Part shown: positions 1-8,446 of the stretch, piece by piece
How positions within the stretch are numbered: position 1 is the stretch's first letter
Layout of the letters: each line of letters opens with the position of its first letter
Assembly: GCA_000695325.1 (NCBI GenBank)
Contig: AVPN01001359.1
Coordinates: 1-23,637, forward strand
Source of the DNA: Pleurobrachia bachei
Taxonomy: Eukaryota > Ctenophora > Tentaculata > Cydippida > Pleurobrachiidae
DNA: 23,637 nt
Reading direction: 5' to 3'
Notes under the pieces: generated by a model
What the model was told of the DNA's origin: nothing
The model's input: only the letters and a program-made list of their open reading frames with translations
Databases searched by the model: none
Translations under genes and position numbers: made by a program

Positions 1-77
1 GAGCTTACGCGAGCCCGAAGGGCGAGCGTAAGCGAGGCGCTTAGTGCCGATTAGACAGACTGCGTAGCATGGCAAGT
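1..77. mobile_element. End of a small inverted-repeat DNA element (MITE-like), cut by window edge
   Basis: The stretch resembles the second half of the element at 15241-15347. Both share a GAGCTTACG block, a GAGCCCGAAG block and a closing GACAGACTG..TAGCATGGCAA motif. The start is outside the window, so length and target duplication cannot be judged. It is one of three related copies here (also 14871-14926). It is non-coding; the family assignment rests only on this within-window similarity. Confidence 0.55.
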
Positions 78-1028
78 CACCCCGCACACTCTTTGTCTCT
101 CTGCCACAACAACTGACCTTCCGTTCCTCCCTTCTTCCTTCAATCCAATCATCATGAAACTTTGGAATTGGAAAATACCGAAACAACGTTCTAGCAAAGT
201 CTCGGCAACAGCAAAAACAATTCCTTTTGGTAGTTTTGATACCAAAACCACACTTCTACTTCTATGGCCTATCATGGGTATTGGAGGTCCAGTATTAGTA
301 TAGAGCTCCGGAAACTCCTTGTTGAGTACTCAACGTGAAACACCAGGAACTTCAAATGAGGGTATAGAATAGTCCAAGTATGACCTAATCAACATTTTTC
401 CAACAGGTGAACCTATGCAGATTCCCTGTCTAATCAAGATTTACCTTGCCTGGTTAGACCTGTATGGCGGCGCCATACCCCATTTGATTCAGTGCGCTCA
501 GATCGGGTCGGCGGCGCCAGACACTGACAGGGTTAGGCTATAAGCATACTGATCTTGGTGATGATGATCAGTTAAAAAGATGAAGTGTGCTCATAGTTTT
601 GTTCATCAATAAGTCATCATGTTCAAGTTCAAGTTCAAATAAATTACACACAATAGTCAATACAACATACAGTGCAGAAATTCCCATCTCGTGGGTCCTC
701 CTTTGTCAACTAGTCTATTTACAAGTCCCTACTCAGACATAAACAGCGTCAGCAGCAAACAACATATACAGCTTCACATCATCTGCTAAAAACCACAGTG
801 TGCGGAACATTCTGATCATATGGTGTGTTTCGGGCGCCGAGGGAGGGTTAGAACATAACAAGATTTATCGGGATACTCGAGAGAAGGGGTTTTGCCCGGT
901 AAAAGTGTCCCTAATTATAGATATCACTTTTACTTAACAAGGTATTACAAATGGAAACCTGATGCGCGCGTTTTATTTGCGCGTGCTTGTTGCGCGCCGC
1001 ACATCGTTCTTATTTGCAATTTTTAATT
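78..1028. other. Spacer without a supported gene
   Basis: No gene with domain or splice evidence is visible. The stretch includes a 12-bp palindrome TTGAGTACTCAA near 322, a short GC-rich hairpin TATGGCGGCGCCATA near 463, and an imperfect hairpin pairing TAAAAGTG near 901 with CACTTTTA near 926. A GGGTTAGAACATAACAA motif near 846 recurs near 14011 in intron 2 of CCDC83 copy 2, suggesting scattered repeat debris. A 49-codon ORF at 154-303 was considered and not accepted. Confidence 0.4.
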
Positions 1029-1222
1029 AAATAATAATATAAAGTTCTAAGATTTAAAAATTAAACGCAACCAGAATTTTCTGGCCAGAATTAAAATTTG
1101 GGTGTTTCGTCAGTGCTGACAAACGGTTTTTAGGGTTTGGGCTGAAATAGGGTTAGGGTTGTGGGTTGGCTTGGGGTTAGGCCTCGTCACTTTTCTTATC
1201 AGATAAACTTTGGATCAGCCAA
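1029..1222. repeat. 194-bp direct repeat, left copy
   Basis: It is nearly identical to 3841-4035, running from AAATAATAATATAAAGTT to GGATCAGCCAA. Both copies contain the palindrome TTCTGGCCAGAA, the near-palindrome GTCAGTGCTGAC and a telomere-like stretch built from GGGTTAGGGTT. No terminal inverted repeat or target duplication is clear, so the class is unknown. LINE sequence starts immediately after this copy. Confidence 0.8.
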
Positions 1223-1590
1223 GAAATCCGGATTTATGTACGGTAGGCATCAGGCTGCCCACCCCGATCAAACGTCAACTGCTCAATCAACGAGTTATCT
1301 ATGTCGAACACTCTGCGTGCACGGTTGTTGACAGGGTCCACGTTATCCGATGCTACACCTGTCAGGGCTTCCATCACACTTCTGAAACGTGTGTTAAGGA
1401 TGCAGTATGTGCCCATTGTGCAGGAGGCCATGCGACGAAGGACTGCAGTGTCAAATTAAACACGAACTTCACCCCGTCTTGTATTAACTGTAAGTTAGAA
1501 GGCCATGAGAATGTTTCGCACGCTGCAAACAGCCAAGACTGTCCGGTTTATAAATCTAAATATGATGTTGCCAAGTCAAAAAACGAGTAG
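1223..1590 (+). CDS. LINE ORF1 C-terminal part, zinc-knuckle protein (partial)
   Basis: The frame reads into the element from the upstream repeat with no ATG of its own, so the N-terminus is missing. Three cysteine-histidine knuckles follow one another: CYTCQGFHHTSETC (C-x2-C-x4-H-x4-C), CAHCAGGHATKDC (C-x2-C-x3-H-x4-C) and a looser CINCKLEGHENVSH...C. Such knuckles bind nucleic acid in the ORF1 or gag-like proteins of many LINEs. The frame ends in TAG at 1588-1590, eight bases before the ORF2 frame opens, the tight ORF1/ORF2 arrangement typical of these elements. A stand-alone host zinc-knuckle gene is unlikely because the endonuclease follows at once. Confidence 0.75.
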
Positions 1591-1598
1591 AGCTTAAC

Positions 1599-2735
1599 TT
1601 GGCCACCCTTAATTGTTTTTCTATTCGTAACAAGCTTTATGATGTGTTATTTAGTGTGATTGACAACGATATTGATGCAATATGTTTAACTGAGACATGG
1701 CTTAATCTTAGCGAGAGTGCTATTGAGAGTGAGGTACAAGAGCTTGGTTACAAATTGATCAGTCGGTCGCGTGGCTCTAGAGGGGGTGGTGTTGCCATCC
1801 TCATGAGGAAATCCTTCCACCATGTTCAGGTAACACACTCCTTTTCTTCTTTCGAGTGTGTGGAAACCCTAATCACACATCCTCAAATTAAACCTCTTCG
1901 ACTTCTTGGCGTATATCGCCCTCCATCGAGTCCTACAGCCCTATTTCTGGATGAGTTCGAAACGCTGTTACATGAACTTTCTGGTAGATCAGGTGAAATT
2001 GTTTTCACAGGTGATTTCAACATCCATATCCACGACAGCAGCTCAACTTTTACTAAATCATTTCTCCAATTGTTGGATGACCATCTTTTTCATCAGTTTG
2101 TGAATGAACCTACTCATATAGCAGGGGGTATACTTGACCTTGTTGTTGCTAAATCACTCCCCAGTTCATCTCCTATCTCTAACGTGGAAGCTAATATGAT
2201 CCCTGCGGTACCTGATCATGCATTGGTCTCTTTTAATTTGCAAATTGGTGCACCTACCAAGCGGAAGAATTACATTTCAGTTGAGAAGAGGAACATCAAA
2301 TCCCTTGACTTGGACTCATTCAGAAGTGAAATCCTCAAATCGCCACTCTGTGACGTTGATATCTTCACAACAAATCTTGATGAGACTATTGAACTCCTTG
2401 AAGAGCTTCTTACGGAGTTTCTGGATGAACTTGCCCCAATTGTTGAAACTATAGTTCCGGAAGAACCCAGTCCTAGAGGGTACAACAGCGGCTGTCAAGA
2501 TGCTAAACGTCGCCGAAGAGCAGCAGAGAGAAGATATCGAGCCTCACTGAAAAAATCGGTGTGTATCAAACAACTACTTGATGCTCTTCGTACTCTCCGA
2601 GAAGAGTCAAAGGCTGCCACCAAGGTCATTGTTGGAACTAGAAATGACTACTATCGTGACCGGCTTGAAGAGGCAGGAAATGACTCTAAGAAAACCTACA
2701 GAATCATGAATGGACTACTTGGACAGGAAAGGCCG
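1599..2735 (+). CDS. LINE ORF2 N-terminal part: APE-type endonuclease, truncated before reverse transcriptase
   Basis: The protein cuts target DNA to prime reverse transcription. Endonuclease-exonuclease-phosphatase motifs appear in order: LNCFSIRNK at the N-terminus (the usual LNARSIRNK block), CLTETWL, RGGGVAIL, GVYRPP, TGDFNIH, GGILDLVV and the closing PDHALVSF. These include the metal-binding Glu of TETW, the Asp and Asn of GDFN and the catalytic His of DHA. A basic linker (DAKRRRRAAERRYR) and a segment RIMNGLLGQER follow, which normally leads into the reverse transcriptase, but the element breaks there. The frame runs on to 2846 in unrelated DNA. There is no ATG at the start, so initiation may depend on ORF1 translation. 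Confidence 0.85.
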
Positions 2736-3423
2736 CGCGACAAAAGGGGGGTGACAACTTCAAAAAATCCGACTTTACCTTCACCCGATTTTAACGTTTT
2801 CCTTTTCCTGCGCTGCAAGATATATATTTTCATTTCATACTTTTAGGAGCCGCGCAATACACGCGCAAAACAAATACGCGCATCGACAATCTGGAAAACA
2901 GATTCGGTCGCCAGACCCGGGACCCCGATTTGATTCTCAAATCTGAGCACGCAACAGTGCGATAAGATGGTGTCGGCGGCGCCACATATACATAAGGTCA
3001 CTGCGAACTGATCAAGGGGGGGGTGAAATGTAACACTTTGTAATATGTAGCAGCTCTCGACACATGTTAGTGTTACGTGTCACCCCTCCTGTTCAGCACA
3101 CGATTTGATACGTTTGTGCGAAACCATAATCGACTGGACATTAACTAATTCATATTTTGGACAAAAATAAAATAAAAATACATCAGATCACGTTATTTCA
3201 AGCAACAACTATTTTAGATCTAACTAACACTCGGGTTTTAGTCATATCTTGTCAATGTCAGGTGGAAGTAAATAGGAAATGTTGGTTAAAGTTAAAGTTA
3301 AAACCTAAAGTTGTTGCTTGGGTTGAACAATAAACATTAATTAATATGTATCCACATTTCAATAAAGCAATACAATTTAAAATGAAGCCTGAAACACCAT
3401 TACAATTTCAACAGATCAAAATG
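2736..3423. other. Repeat debris and a GC-rich hairpin, no gene
   Basis: 2736-2900 carries pieces resembling the element at 6786-6929 (GGGGGGTGA followed by an A-rich run, and ACGCGCAAAACAA). A hairpin of about 20-bp arms pairs 3017-3037 with 3069-3089 (GTGAAATGTAACACT against AGTGTTACGTGTCAC). 3280-3310 has a short TTAAAG repeat. No coding signal was found. Confidence 0.5.
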
Positions 3424-3429
3424 TTTATT
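3424..3429 (-). promoter_or_regulatory. Possible poly(A) signal AATAAA (minus strand)
   Basis: On the minus strand AATAAA lies in the context GCAATAAACATTTTG, about 105 bases beyond the stop codon of the possible terminal exon at 3535-3643. The spacing suits a short 3' untranslated region. Confidence 0.35.
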
Positions 3430-3534
3430 GCAAGAAGGCCATCATTCCTGGGGAAAAACAGGTTAAAAATAAGACAGAAATAAGACTCTCAAGACCAACT
3501 CTCAAATGTCCACTCTAGAGTTATAACCACCATT

Positions 3535-3643
3535 TCAATAATTGCCATCTCGATTCGATCGATCAGCTTTTCCTTTGTGTGTCGGATCACTACCAGCAAC
3601 AAAATCATCAGTCTTATCTGGTGTAACTGTATCTGTGCAGTAC
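3535..3643 (-). CDS. Possible terminal exon of an unidentified minus-strand gene
   Basis: On the minus strand a good acceptor (pyrimidine-rich TTTTCTACAG) opens a frame of 35 codons that reads YCTDTVTPDKTDDFVAGSDP and then HKGKADRSNRDGNY before TGA. The composition is polar and host-like, and an AATAAA follows at 3424-3429. I do not recognise the protein. No confident upstream exon is seen before the 194-bp repeat at 3841, so the gene is either cut off by repeats or this is a chance acceptor plus frame. A longer overlapping minus-strand frame is hydrophobic and lacks support. Confidence 0.3.
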
Positions 3644-3840
3644 CTGTAGAAAATACAACCGTTACCATCAAACTAAAATGAAGGAAACATAAAACAGTAA
3701 AACACACAACTTCAGCTGGCTCAATGACCATTCAAAACCGGAGAGGGAAATTTCACAAAGCCTGCTGTTAGAATTAAATACCATTACATTGGGCGATAAT
3801 CCTCGTTCAAGGGTCTTAAGGTTCCAGAGGATTTCAACTC

Positions 3841-4035
3841 AAATAATAATATAAAGTTCCAAGATTTAAAAATTAAACGCAACCAGAATTTTCTGGCCAG
3901 AATTAAAATCTGGGTGTTTCGTCAGTGCTGACAAACGGTTTTTAGGGTTTTGGGCTGAAATAGGGTTAGGATTGTGGGTTGGCTTGGGGTTAGGCTTCGT
4001 CACTTTTATTATCAGATAAACTTTGGATCAGCCAA
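3841..4035. repeat. 194-bp direct repeat, right copy
   Basis: This is the second copy of the repeat at 1029-1222, in the same orientation and differing at only a few positions. It ends at the same GATCAGCCAA, after which the flanks diverge. The two copies bracket 2.6 kb that contains the truncated LINE and the possible exon at 3535-3643. Confidence 0.8.
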
Positions 4036-4277
4036 AACGGTTGACAAGTCCCTGGGTGTCCGGGGCCCGGGGCGGCAGCCTCTGTCAGGGGTGTTGGGGA
4101 TGAAATCCCTCACAAGCAGGGAGCTTTTTTAGGCGTTTTACTTTGTGATGAATTGTGCGTAAACTTAGAGCAATTTGTCCTGCCATTGTGGCAAATATCA
4201 CTAGGGTTTTATATTCTCTGCTGTTTAGCTCTGGATCAGCTGTGTAGGGCTGATGACACCGTCCGTGGTGGATACAT

Positions 4278-4700
4278 GTGGAGGAAGTGACCCCTGTTGT
4301 TTCAACATTTTCACACAACACAACATTTTCACACAACACAACATTTTCACACAACATTTTCACTTCGTCTCCAGTTTCACTTCACAGAATTACTTATAAT
4401 TATTACAATTACCCGTGTGAAACATATTGTTCGGACACGGTGGGTACCAGGGTGGGGTAACATGGTAAACGCACACAAAAGACCTTACCCGTCTTCGTGT
4501 TATTAGCCATGATGCGCCACCCTGTACCCCCACCCAGTTTTGTCCAGTGTGGCTGGTTTTCTTGATATTATATATATAATTTCGGCACATGCCACTGCCA
4601 GCGGCAGTTTGAATGAATGTGACCTCACGTAGTTCAGAGTTGTGTCAGGCATATAATACATAATAGACGACTCGGGGTTTTAGTTGAACAAATTCAAATA
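4278..4700. repeat. Left arm of a large inverted repeat, interrupted by a LINE tail
   Basis: 4278-4300 plus 4621-4700 is the reverse complement of 6292-6382, about 90 bp per arm once the inserted LINE tail (4301-4617) is removed. The arm also carries an extra 12 bp (ATAATACATAAT, near 4653) absent from the right arm. The right arm lies just upstream of the AK3-like ATG at 6405, so the left arm looks like an inverted copy of that promoter-side sequence. Confidence 0.75.
4301..4617 (+). mobile_element. 5'-truncated LINE 3' end with short tail
   Basis: From 4363 on it is nearly identical to 7797-8055, covering the CACTTCGTCT block, the ACCCGTGTGAAACATAT block, CCCACCCAGTTTTGTCCAGT and the closing hairpin CTGCCAGCGGCAG followed by TTTGAATGAA. 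It begins with four imperfect copies of ACAACATTTTCACAC. The other arm of the inverted repeat shows the empty site (CCCCTGTTGTGACCTC), so the insertion is exact, with a 3-bp TGT at both sides (4298-4300 and 4618-4620). It has no coding capacity. Confidence 0.75.
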
Positions 4701-4702
4701 AC

Positions 4703-4738
4703 TATTCAAACGTTTCGGCGTAAGTGCCCTCTTTCACT
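4703..4738 (-). ncRNA. Decayed hammerhead-like motif next to a LINE end (tentative)
   Basis: On the minus strand the order is AGTGAAAGAG, then GGC-ACTTAC-GCC forming a short stem, then GAAACGTTTGAATAG. GAAAC after a short helix preceded by a CUGANGA-like block is the hammerhead core arrangement, found at the ends of several retroelement groups. The first core block is degenerate here, so activity is doubtful. It could be just the conserved 3' end of the LINE. Confidence 0.2.
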
Positions 4739-4984
4739 GATGATTATTATTATTATTATTAATTCTATATTACACTCCATTTTGTGAGCAAAAATAGGGT
4801 CAACCTTGAGGTGTTTAGTAGCATAGACTCCGAAGGTGGTTCAATAACATCTCACTTTCACACTTTCACACACTCTCTAATTACGTGAAAGTATGTGTCA
4901 AACGTTTCTTATCTAACAGAAATAAGTAAAATGGAAATAAGTTAGTAAAGATTAGTAGATTTAAATCATTCCCACACCTTACGA

Positions 4985-5130
4985 TACAGACACACATGCC
5001 ACGGACATTCAGACACATACCCACACACACCCACCCACACATACACACCCAGTCTCTCTCCCACACACACACGAACACACCTTAACCTGCACACTTCTGA
5101 CTTCACACATACACGTCACACAACCAGTAC
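4985..5130. repeat. CA-rich low-complexity tract
   Basis: Interrupted CACACA/CACCCA repeats, many starting ACACAC or ACACAT. The tract lies in the presumed 3' part of the minus-strand LINE. Frames through it on either strand are repeat-encoded and not genes. Confidence 0.8.
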
Positions 5131-5329
5131 ATACACCTGACTGAGTGGATAACGTAACATAAGTAATACGTAATAAATTAATAAAATAAAATACTATAAG
5201 TTAATTAAGTTAAGTTAATTTAACCCTTGCTAAAGGGCCTGCCAAAATTATTAATCACAATAAAATTGGTATAAAGTTGAAAATTATCGATAACAGATAT
5301 TAACGTATTAAATAATGTATGAAGTAAAG

Positions 5330-6291
5330 CTAAGTTAATAGTTCTTCGCCAAATGAAGATAAAAGGATTACCTTATCTACTAGATCACAAAATAGGTCTT
5401 TCAACTTACGTTCTCGGCTGAAAAGAAGGGCCAAATGGTAGTTATGCTCATAGCGAGAAATAGGTGTCAGCTGTTCTCTGAGTTCCACTAAACCTTCTCC
5501 AAGCTCACACTCAAAGAGTTTATGGAAAGGTGAGTCCGGTTTGAAGCATTCAAGGCACTCAGGGCAATGAACACTCCGGTCTATTTGTTGTTGGGCATAA
5601 AGGAAGTCCTGGAAGCGGAGATTATGCCCAGACACAAAATCCACAACGGCGGTTGTCGTTCGTCTACTGAGAGATCGCCTCAGAAGGGGGACGGTGAACA
5701 ATGCTCCACAATCCACTAGCAATTGTAGCTCCTCGTCCAAATGTACGGGGATCGTAGTGTACGGGTCAGTCCTGGTAATCGATGTGATAGAGTTACGGAC
5801 GGCATCATTCCAGAGCATATGTCCATACTCCTCCATAGATTCTTTGGTATAGTGAAGTGTTTGGAGGTCTACATCAACTAGGCTGCAATCCCTGAGGAAT
5901 GTTTGCTGCCTCCCGTTGGGGGTTGAGCTTGCGAGGGGGTCACTCTTCCATCTAAGGTATCGTTTTGTCGACATAATTCCCTTGTAAAAGGGGTGATTTG
6001 GTTCGGATTCGATTTGAAGGAGTTTCGCGGTCATAGTATCTCCTGCTGTCAGGCCTGTGAGGATGAACTTTACATCAAGTAATTCAAGTGAGACTCGTAG
6101 AGGAGCTAACATAGTCAAGAGGTCGGAAAGCACCTTTGAGCAATGAAATTGTCCTCCAGTGATTTTTAACCGAGCCCTTGCCATAAAGTTGTCGAAAAAG
6201 CTCAGCTGCCCCTTGAGCCAGACTGGGGCAGCATAGAGCAGCTTTGTCAGGACTACCGTACGGAACAGGAGAGCAAGGGCAGGACCCCCAG
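5330..6291 (-). pseudogene. LINE ORF2 C-terminal part (thumb and cysteine-rich end)
   Basis: The open frame enters at the truncation point and reads ALLFRTVVLTKLLYAAPVW, the familiar block after the LINE reverse transcriptase palm, where a Tyr-Ala/Gly-x-x-Val-Trp motif is usual. A long helical region follows (LSFFDNFMARARLKITGG and onward), then a cysteine-histidine element C-P-E-C ... H-K-L-F-E-C near the C-terminus, typical of LINE ORF2 ends. The frame stays open for about 320 codons to TAG at 5330-5332. An internal ATG at 6182-6184 gives a 284-residue frame but is not a true start. No YADD catalytic box is present, so the fragment is inactive. Clade is not assigned. Confidence 0.75.
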
Positions 6292-6382
6292 TATTTGAAT
6301 TTGTTCAACTGAAACCCCGAGTCGTCTATGCCTGACACAACTCTGAACTACGTGAGGTCACAACAGGGGTCACTCCCTCCAC
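6292..6382. repeat. Right arm of the large inverted repeat, upstream of AK3-like exon 1
   Basis: Reverse complement of 4278-4300 plus 4621-4700. It ends 22 bases before the AK3-like ATG, so it may include part of that gene's 5' leader or promoter. It shows the sequence as it was before the LINE tail entered the left arm. Confidence 0.75.
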
Positions 6383-6404
6383 ACTCTGCTGTTTAGGACG
6401 GAAA

Positions 6405-6640
6405 ATGAGAACACAAACGGGTGTATTTCTAAGGGCTATTATAATGGGGCCACCAGGGTCAGGAAAAGGGACGGTGAGCTCTTATGGACTAATTTAGTTT
6501 TCACCACCTCAGCAGCGGCGATCTCCTCCAACATCACACCAGGTAGACACATTGACTAAAACGTTTAACGATAATTAAATTAATTTGAGAACTTCGTCGC
6601 AGTTACTGACTTCCTCGCCGTTTGGTTTTTATATATATTT
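6405..6640 (+). pseudogene. AK3: AK3-type adenylate kinase, exon 1 and start of intron 1 (broken)
   Basis: AK3 is the mitochondrial GTP:AMP phosphotransferase. The ATG at 6405 starts MRTQTGVFLRAIIMGPPGSG and continues KGTVSS, matching the family start with its P-loop GxPGSGKGT and the VSS that follows in AK3. Further on, in a shifted frame, FHHLSSGDLL gives the conserved AMP-side block HLSSGDLLR. Between the two the exon carries a frameshift and a TAA (in ATGGACTAATTT), and the Arg of LLR is changed (CAA). The likely donor is CACCAG|GTAGAC at 6542/6543. Intron sequence matches 11057-11150 and stops near 6640, where unrelated repeats begin. The remaining exons lie 4.4 kb away after a duplicated half of this exon (10994). 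Confidence 0.75.
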
Positions 6641-6785
6641 AATACATATCTCGACCAAAACGCGGAGTTTTTACGTCAGCCCGAAACCGGATTAAATTTG
6701 GCCACCCGCTGGTCTCAGGGCCTCAAAATGTTTCAAAATATGTTTAAATTATCATTTGGGGTCGATTAGACTTTTTATTTAAAGT
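6641..6785. other. Non-coding stretch after the AK3 break
   Basis: It contains the motif CTCGACCAAAAC..GTTTTTACGTCAGCC at about 6648-6684, repeated in shorter form at 7288-7317, so the two flank 0.6 kb of repeats. No gene is seen. Confidence 0.4.
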
Positions 6786-6929
6786 CCGTTTTTTTTCAAC
6801 TGTTCACCCAAAAACTGAAATTTTACGAAATTTAGAATTTGTGTGGCGCGCGCTATACGTTAACATGTGATAAACGCGCAAAACAATTCCGCGCACGACG
6901 GGGGGGGGTGAACAGTTGAAAAAAAATGG
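6786..6929. mobile_element. 144-bp MITE-like element with 24-bp terminal inverted repeats
   Basis: The left end (6786-6809, CCG then eight T, then CAACTGTTCACCC) is the reverse complement of the right end (6906-6929), with one mismatch. The interior is GC-rich with CGCGC blocks and has no coding capacity. AGT flanks both sides and could be a 3-bp target duplication. Related fragments occur around 2736-2900 and near 3010. Confidence 0.65.
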
Positions 6930-6933
6930 AGTA

Positions 6934-7040
6934 TACATGTAATTACCCTTTAAGTTTAATTACATACAATTACCCTTCAATTACATGTAATTACATTTTA
7001 ATTACATGTAATTACTTCCAATTACATTCCAATTACTTCA
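6934..7040. repeat. TTACATGTAATTAC minisatellite
   Basis: Imperfect copies of the self-complementary motif TTACATGTAATTAC and its shortened form CAATTAC are repeated about eight times. The motif is palindromic, so the tract can fold. Confidence 0.75.
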
Positions 7041-7317
7041 GTACCTCCAGAGCTTTCGAACGCTACCTAGAACACCTTTCTACTCCTTCAATTGCCGAGA
7101 TCTGAATACCCCTTATTTTGACAGTTTTTCGCGTCCTACCCCTTATAGGTTTAAGCACACCTAATGCCACACCCCATATACGTCGCGGGACCTCGAGACC
7201 TATCCAACGAGCCATAGAAAACCTCTTCAGGGGGCTTCAAAACTTTCACTCTAAAAATATCTATGGTTATGGTTAATTATGGTTTTATCTCGACCAAAAG
7301 TTTTTACGTCAGCCGAC
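7041..7317. other. Spacer, no gene seen
   Basis: The sequence is unremarkable, with a short ATGGTTA repeat near 7262 just before the LINE fragment. No splice or domain signal is present. Confidence 0.4.
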
Positions 7318-7692
7318 CCGCAAATCTGATAGTCTATGGGCTAGCCGAGAATGATGACAATAGTGATACCAGTAAATTGAAAGAATTGTTCGAGCATCTG
7401 GCTGAGGCACCTGTCTTGTCGGAGGTCAACAGACTGGGGAGGAAGAGTGATGAGCGAGTACGTCCTGTTCGGGTGGTACCGAGGAGCAGGAAGACAGCTA
7501 GGACCATTCTGGGGAAATCTATTCAGCTGAAGGACTCAGAGACTTTTCAATCAGTGTTTATTTCTCCCGACAGAACTGTAGAGGAACGGACTTAGAGGAG
7601 AGATCTTGTTGCCAGATTGAGGGAGAAGAGGGAGCAAGAGCCAGAGAAGATTTTCAGAATCAGGAGGGGCTCTGTTGTTGAGATCAGAGAGT
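7318..7692 (+). pseudogene. LINE ORF1-like protein fragment
   Basis: The frame begins NLIVYGLAENDD, with the N-hydrophobic-hydrophobic-hydrophobic-GLPE pattern of LINE ORF1 nucleic-acid-binding domains. It goes on through EVNRLGRKSDERVRPVRVV, a hydrophobic stretch and FISPDRTVEERT, the usual FI(S/N)PDLTxEER block. A TAG interrupts at 7593-7595; the same frame then continues RRDLVARLREKREQ to about 7692. The homologous ORF1 regions in invertebrate and vertebrate LINEs have this exact order of blocks. The 5' end is lost. Confidence 0.7.
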
Positions 7693-8072
7693 GAGTGAAT
7701 TACATGTGAGAAAGGGAAAGATATAGCAGTTTTTGTAGTGTTTGTTCGGGTGAGAACGAGTACGAGAGAGGGAGAGATGAGTTTGTTCATCACAACATCT
7801 TCACTTCGTCTTCAGTTTCACTTCACAGATTTATATCTACTTATAATTATTACAATTACCCGTGTGAAACATATTTTTCGGACACGGTGGGTACCAGGGC
7901 GGGGTAACATGGTAAACGCACACAAAAGACCTTACCCGTCTTCGTGTTATTAGCCGTGTTGTACCACCCTGTACCCCCACCCAGTTTTGTCCAGTGTGGC
8001 TGGTTTTCTTGATATTATATGTTTATTTCGGTGCATGCCACTGCCAGCGGCAGTTTGAATTGAATTGAATTG
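7318..8072 (+). mobile_element. LINE fragment: ORF1-like region joined to 3' end with (TTGAA)n tail
   Basis: An ORF1-like coding stretch (7318-7692) is followed after about 100 bases by a 3' region nearly identical to the LINE tail at 4363-4617. The end carries the hairpin CTGCCAGCGGCAG and three TTGAA units (8054-8072), a short tandem tail as in CR1/L2-like elements. No endonuclease or reverse transcriptase lies between, so the copy is internally deleted or belongs to a non-autonomous derivative. Its tail abuts the right arm of the GACGGT foldback element at 8073. Confidence 0.7.
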
Positions 8073-8446
8073 ACGTTGTTTAGACGTTGTTTGGACGGTA
8101 TGTCTACAAGTTTTAGTTGAGACGGTACGTTCATCGATTTTCCTTTAGGCACTGTTTAAACGCTTAGAACTCCGTCTGATTTACTGACGGGGTTATAAAG
8201 GTCCGCCTCCAGAATGTGTTCAAAGTAGTAAAACAAATCCAGATTTGCCTCGGCTGTAGCAAAAATATGAATCCGTTCTCGCTGACAAACTTACGTACAA
8301 ATGCTAATGGAATATATGTACAATCCGGCATCCGCAGTGTATGAGTGCATGTGAAAGTACTTTAAAACTGAAGCTATATTTTGTGAAAATCTGCCGATTG
8401 AAACAACATAAATCAAGCAATTTATAGCGTTTCTTTGGAGAGAAAA
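8073..8446 (+). promoter_or_regulatory. 5' flank of CCDC83 copy 1
   Basis: It matches the flank of copy 2 (13010-13427) almost base for base, beginning in the right arm of the GACGGT foldback element. A TATAAA lies at 8194-8199 (13150-13155 in copy 2), some distance from the ATG. Conservation may reflect recent duplication only, so promoter function is a guess. Confidence 0.35.

Larger units (their letters stand above)
1223..2735 (+). mobile_element. Truncated non-LTR retrotransposon (LINE) with zinc-knuckle ORF1 and APE endonuclease
   Basis: This is a LINE fragment of the two-ORF type with an apurinic-endonuclease-like nuclease, as in CR1, Jockey and related clades. It starts inside ORF1, directly at the end of a 194-bp repeat, and stops inside ORF2 between the endonuclease and the reverse transcriptase, just where a GGGGGGTGA-containing stretch resembling the end of the element at 6786-6929 begins. 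No reverse transcriptase follows, so it cannot move on its own. The open endonuclease frame over about 380 codons suggests a fairly young insertion. Confidence 0.85.
4741..6291 (-). mobile_element. 5'-truncated LINE on the minus strand
   Basis: The coding end (5330-6291) and an AT-rich 3' region run down to a TAA/ATT trinucleotide tail (about 4741-4760), a usual kind of LINE 3' end. Its 5' limit coincides with the inner edge of the inverted repeat at 6292. The region between the stop codon and the tail holds a CA-rich low-complexity tract (4985-5130) and AT-rich DNA (5155-5330). The whole endonuclease and the reverse transcriptase catalytic part are missing. Confidence 0.65.

Noticed and set aside
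154-303. A 49-codon plus-strand ORF (MKLWNWKIPKQRSS and onward) after a pyrimidine-rich leader
   Set aside because: Short, no domain, no conserved copy in the window, and no splice or poly(A) support. Chance is as likely as a gene.
1130-1190. Telomere or subtelomere boundary
   Set aside because: Only two or three imperfect TTAGGG-like units, inside a repeat that recurs at 3841, with ordinary sequence on both sides.
6474-6497. A 24-bp mini-intron (GTGAGC..TTTAG) in AK3 exon 1
   Set aside because: Removing it leaves the HLSSGDLL block out of frame, and GTGAGCTCT encodes the family's VSS, so it is exon with damage.
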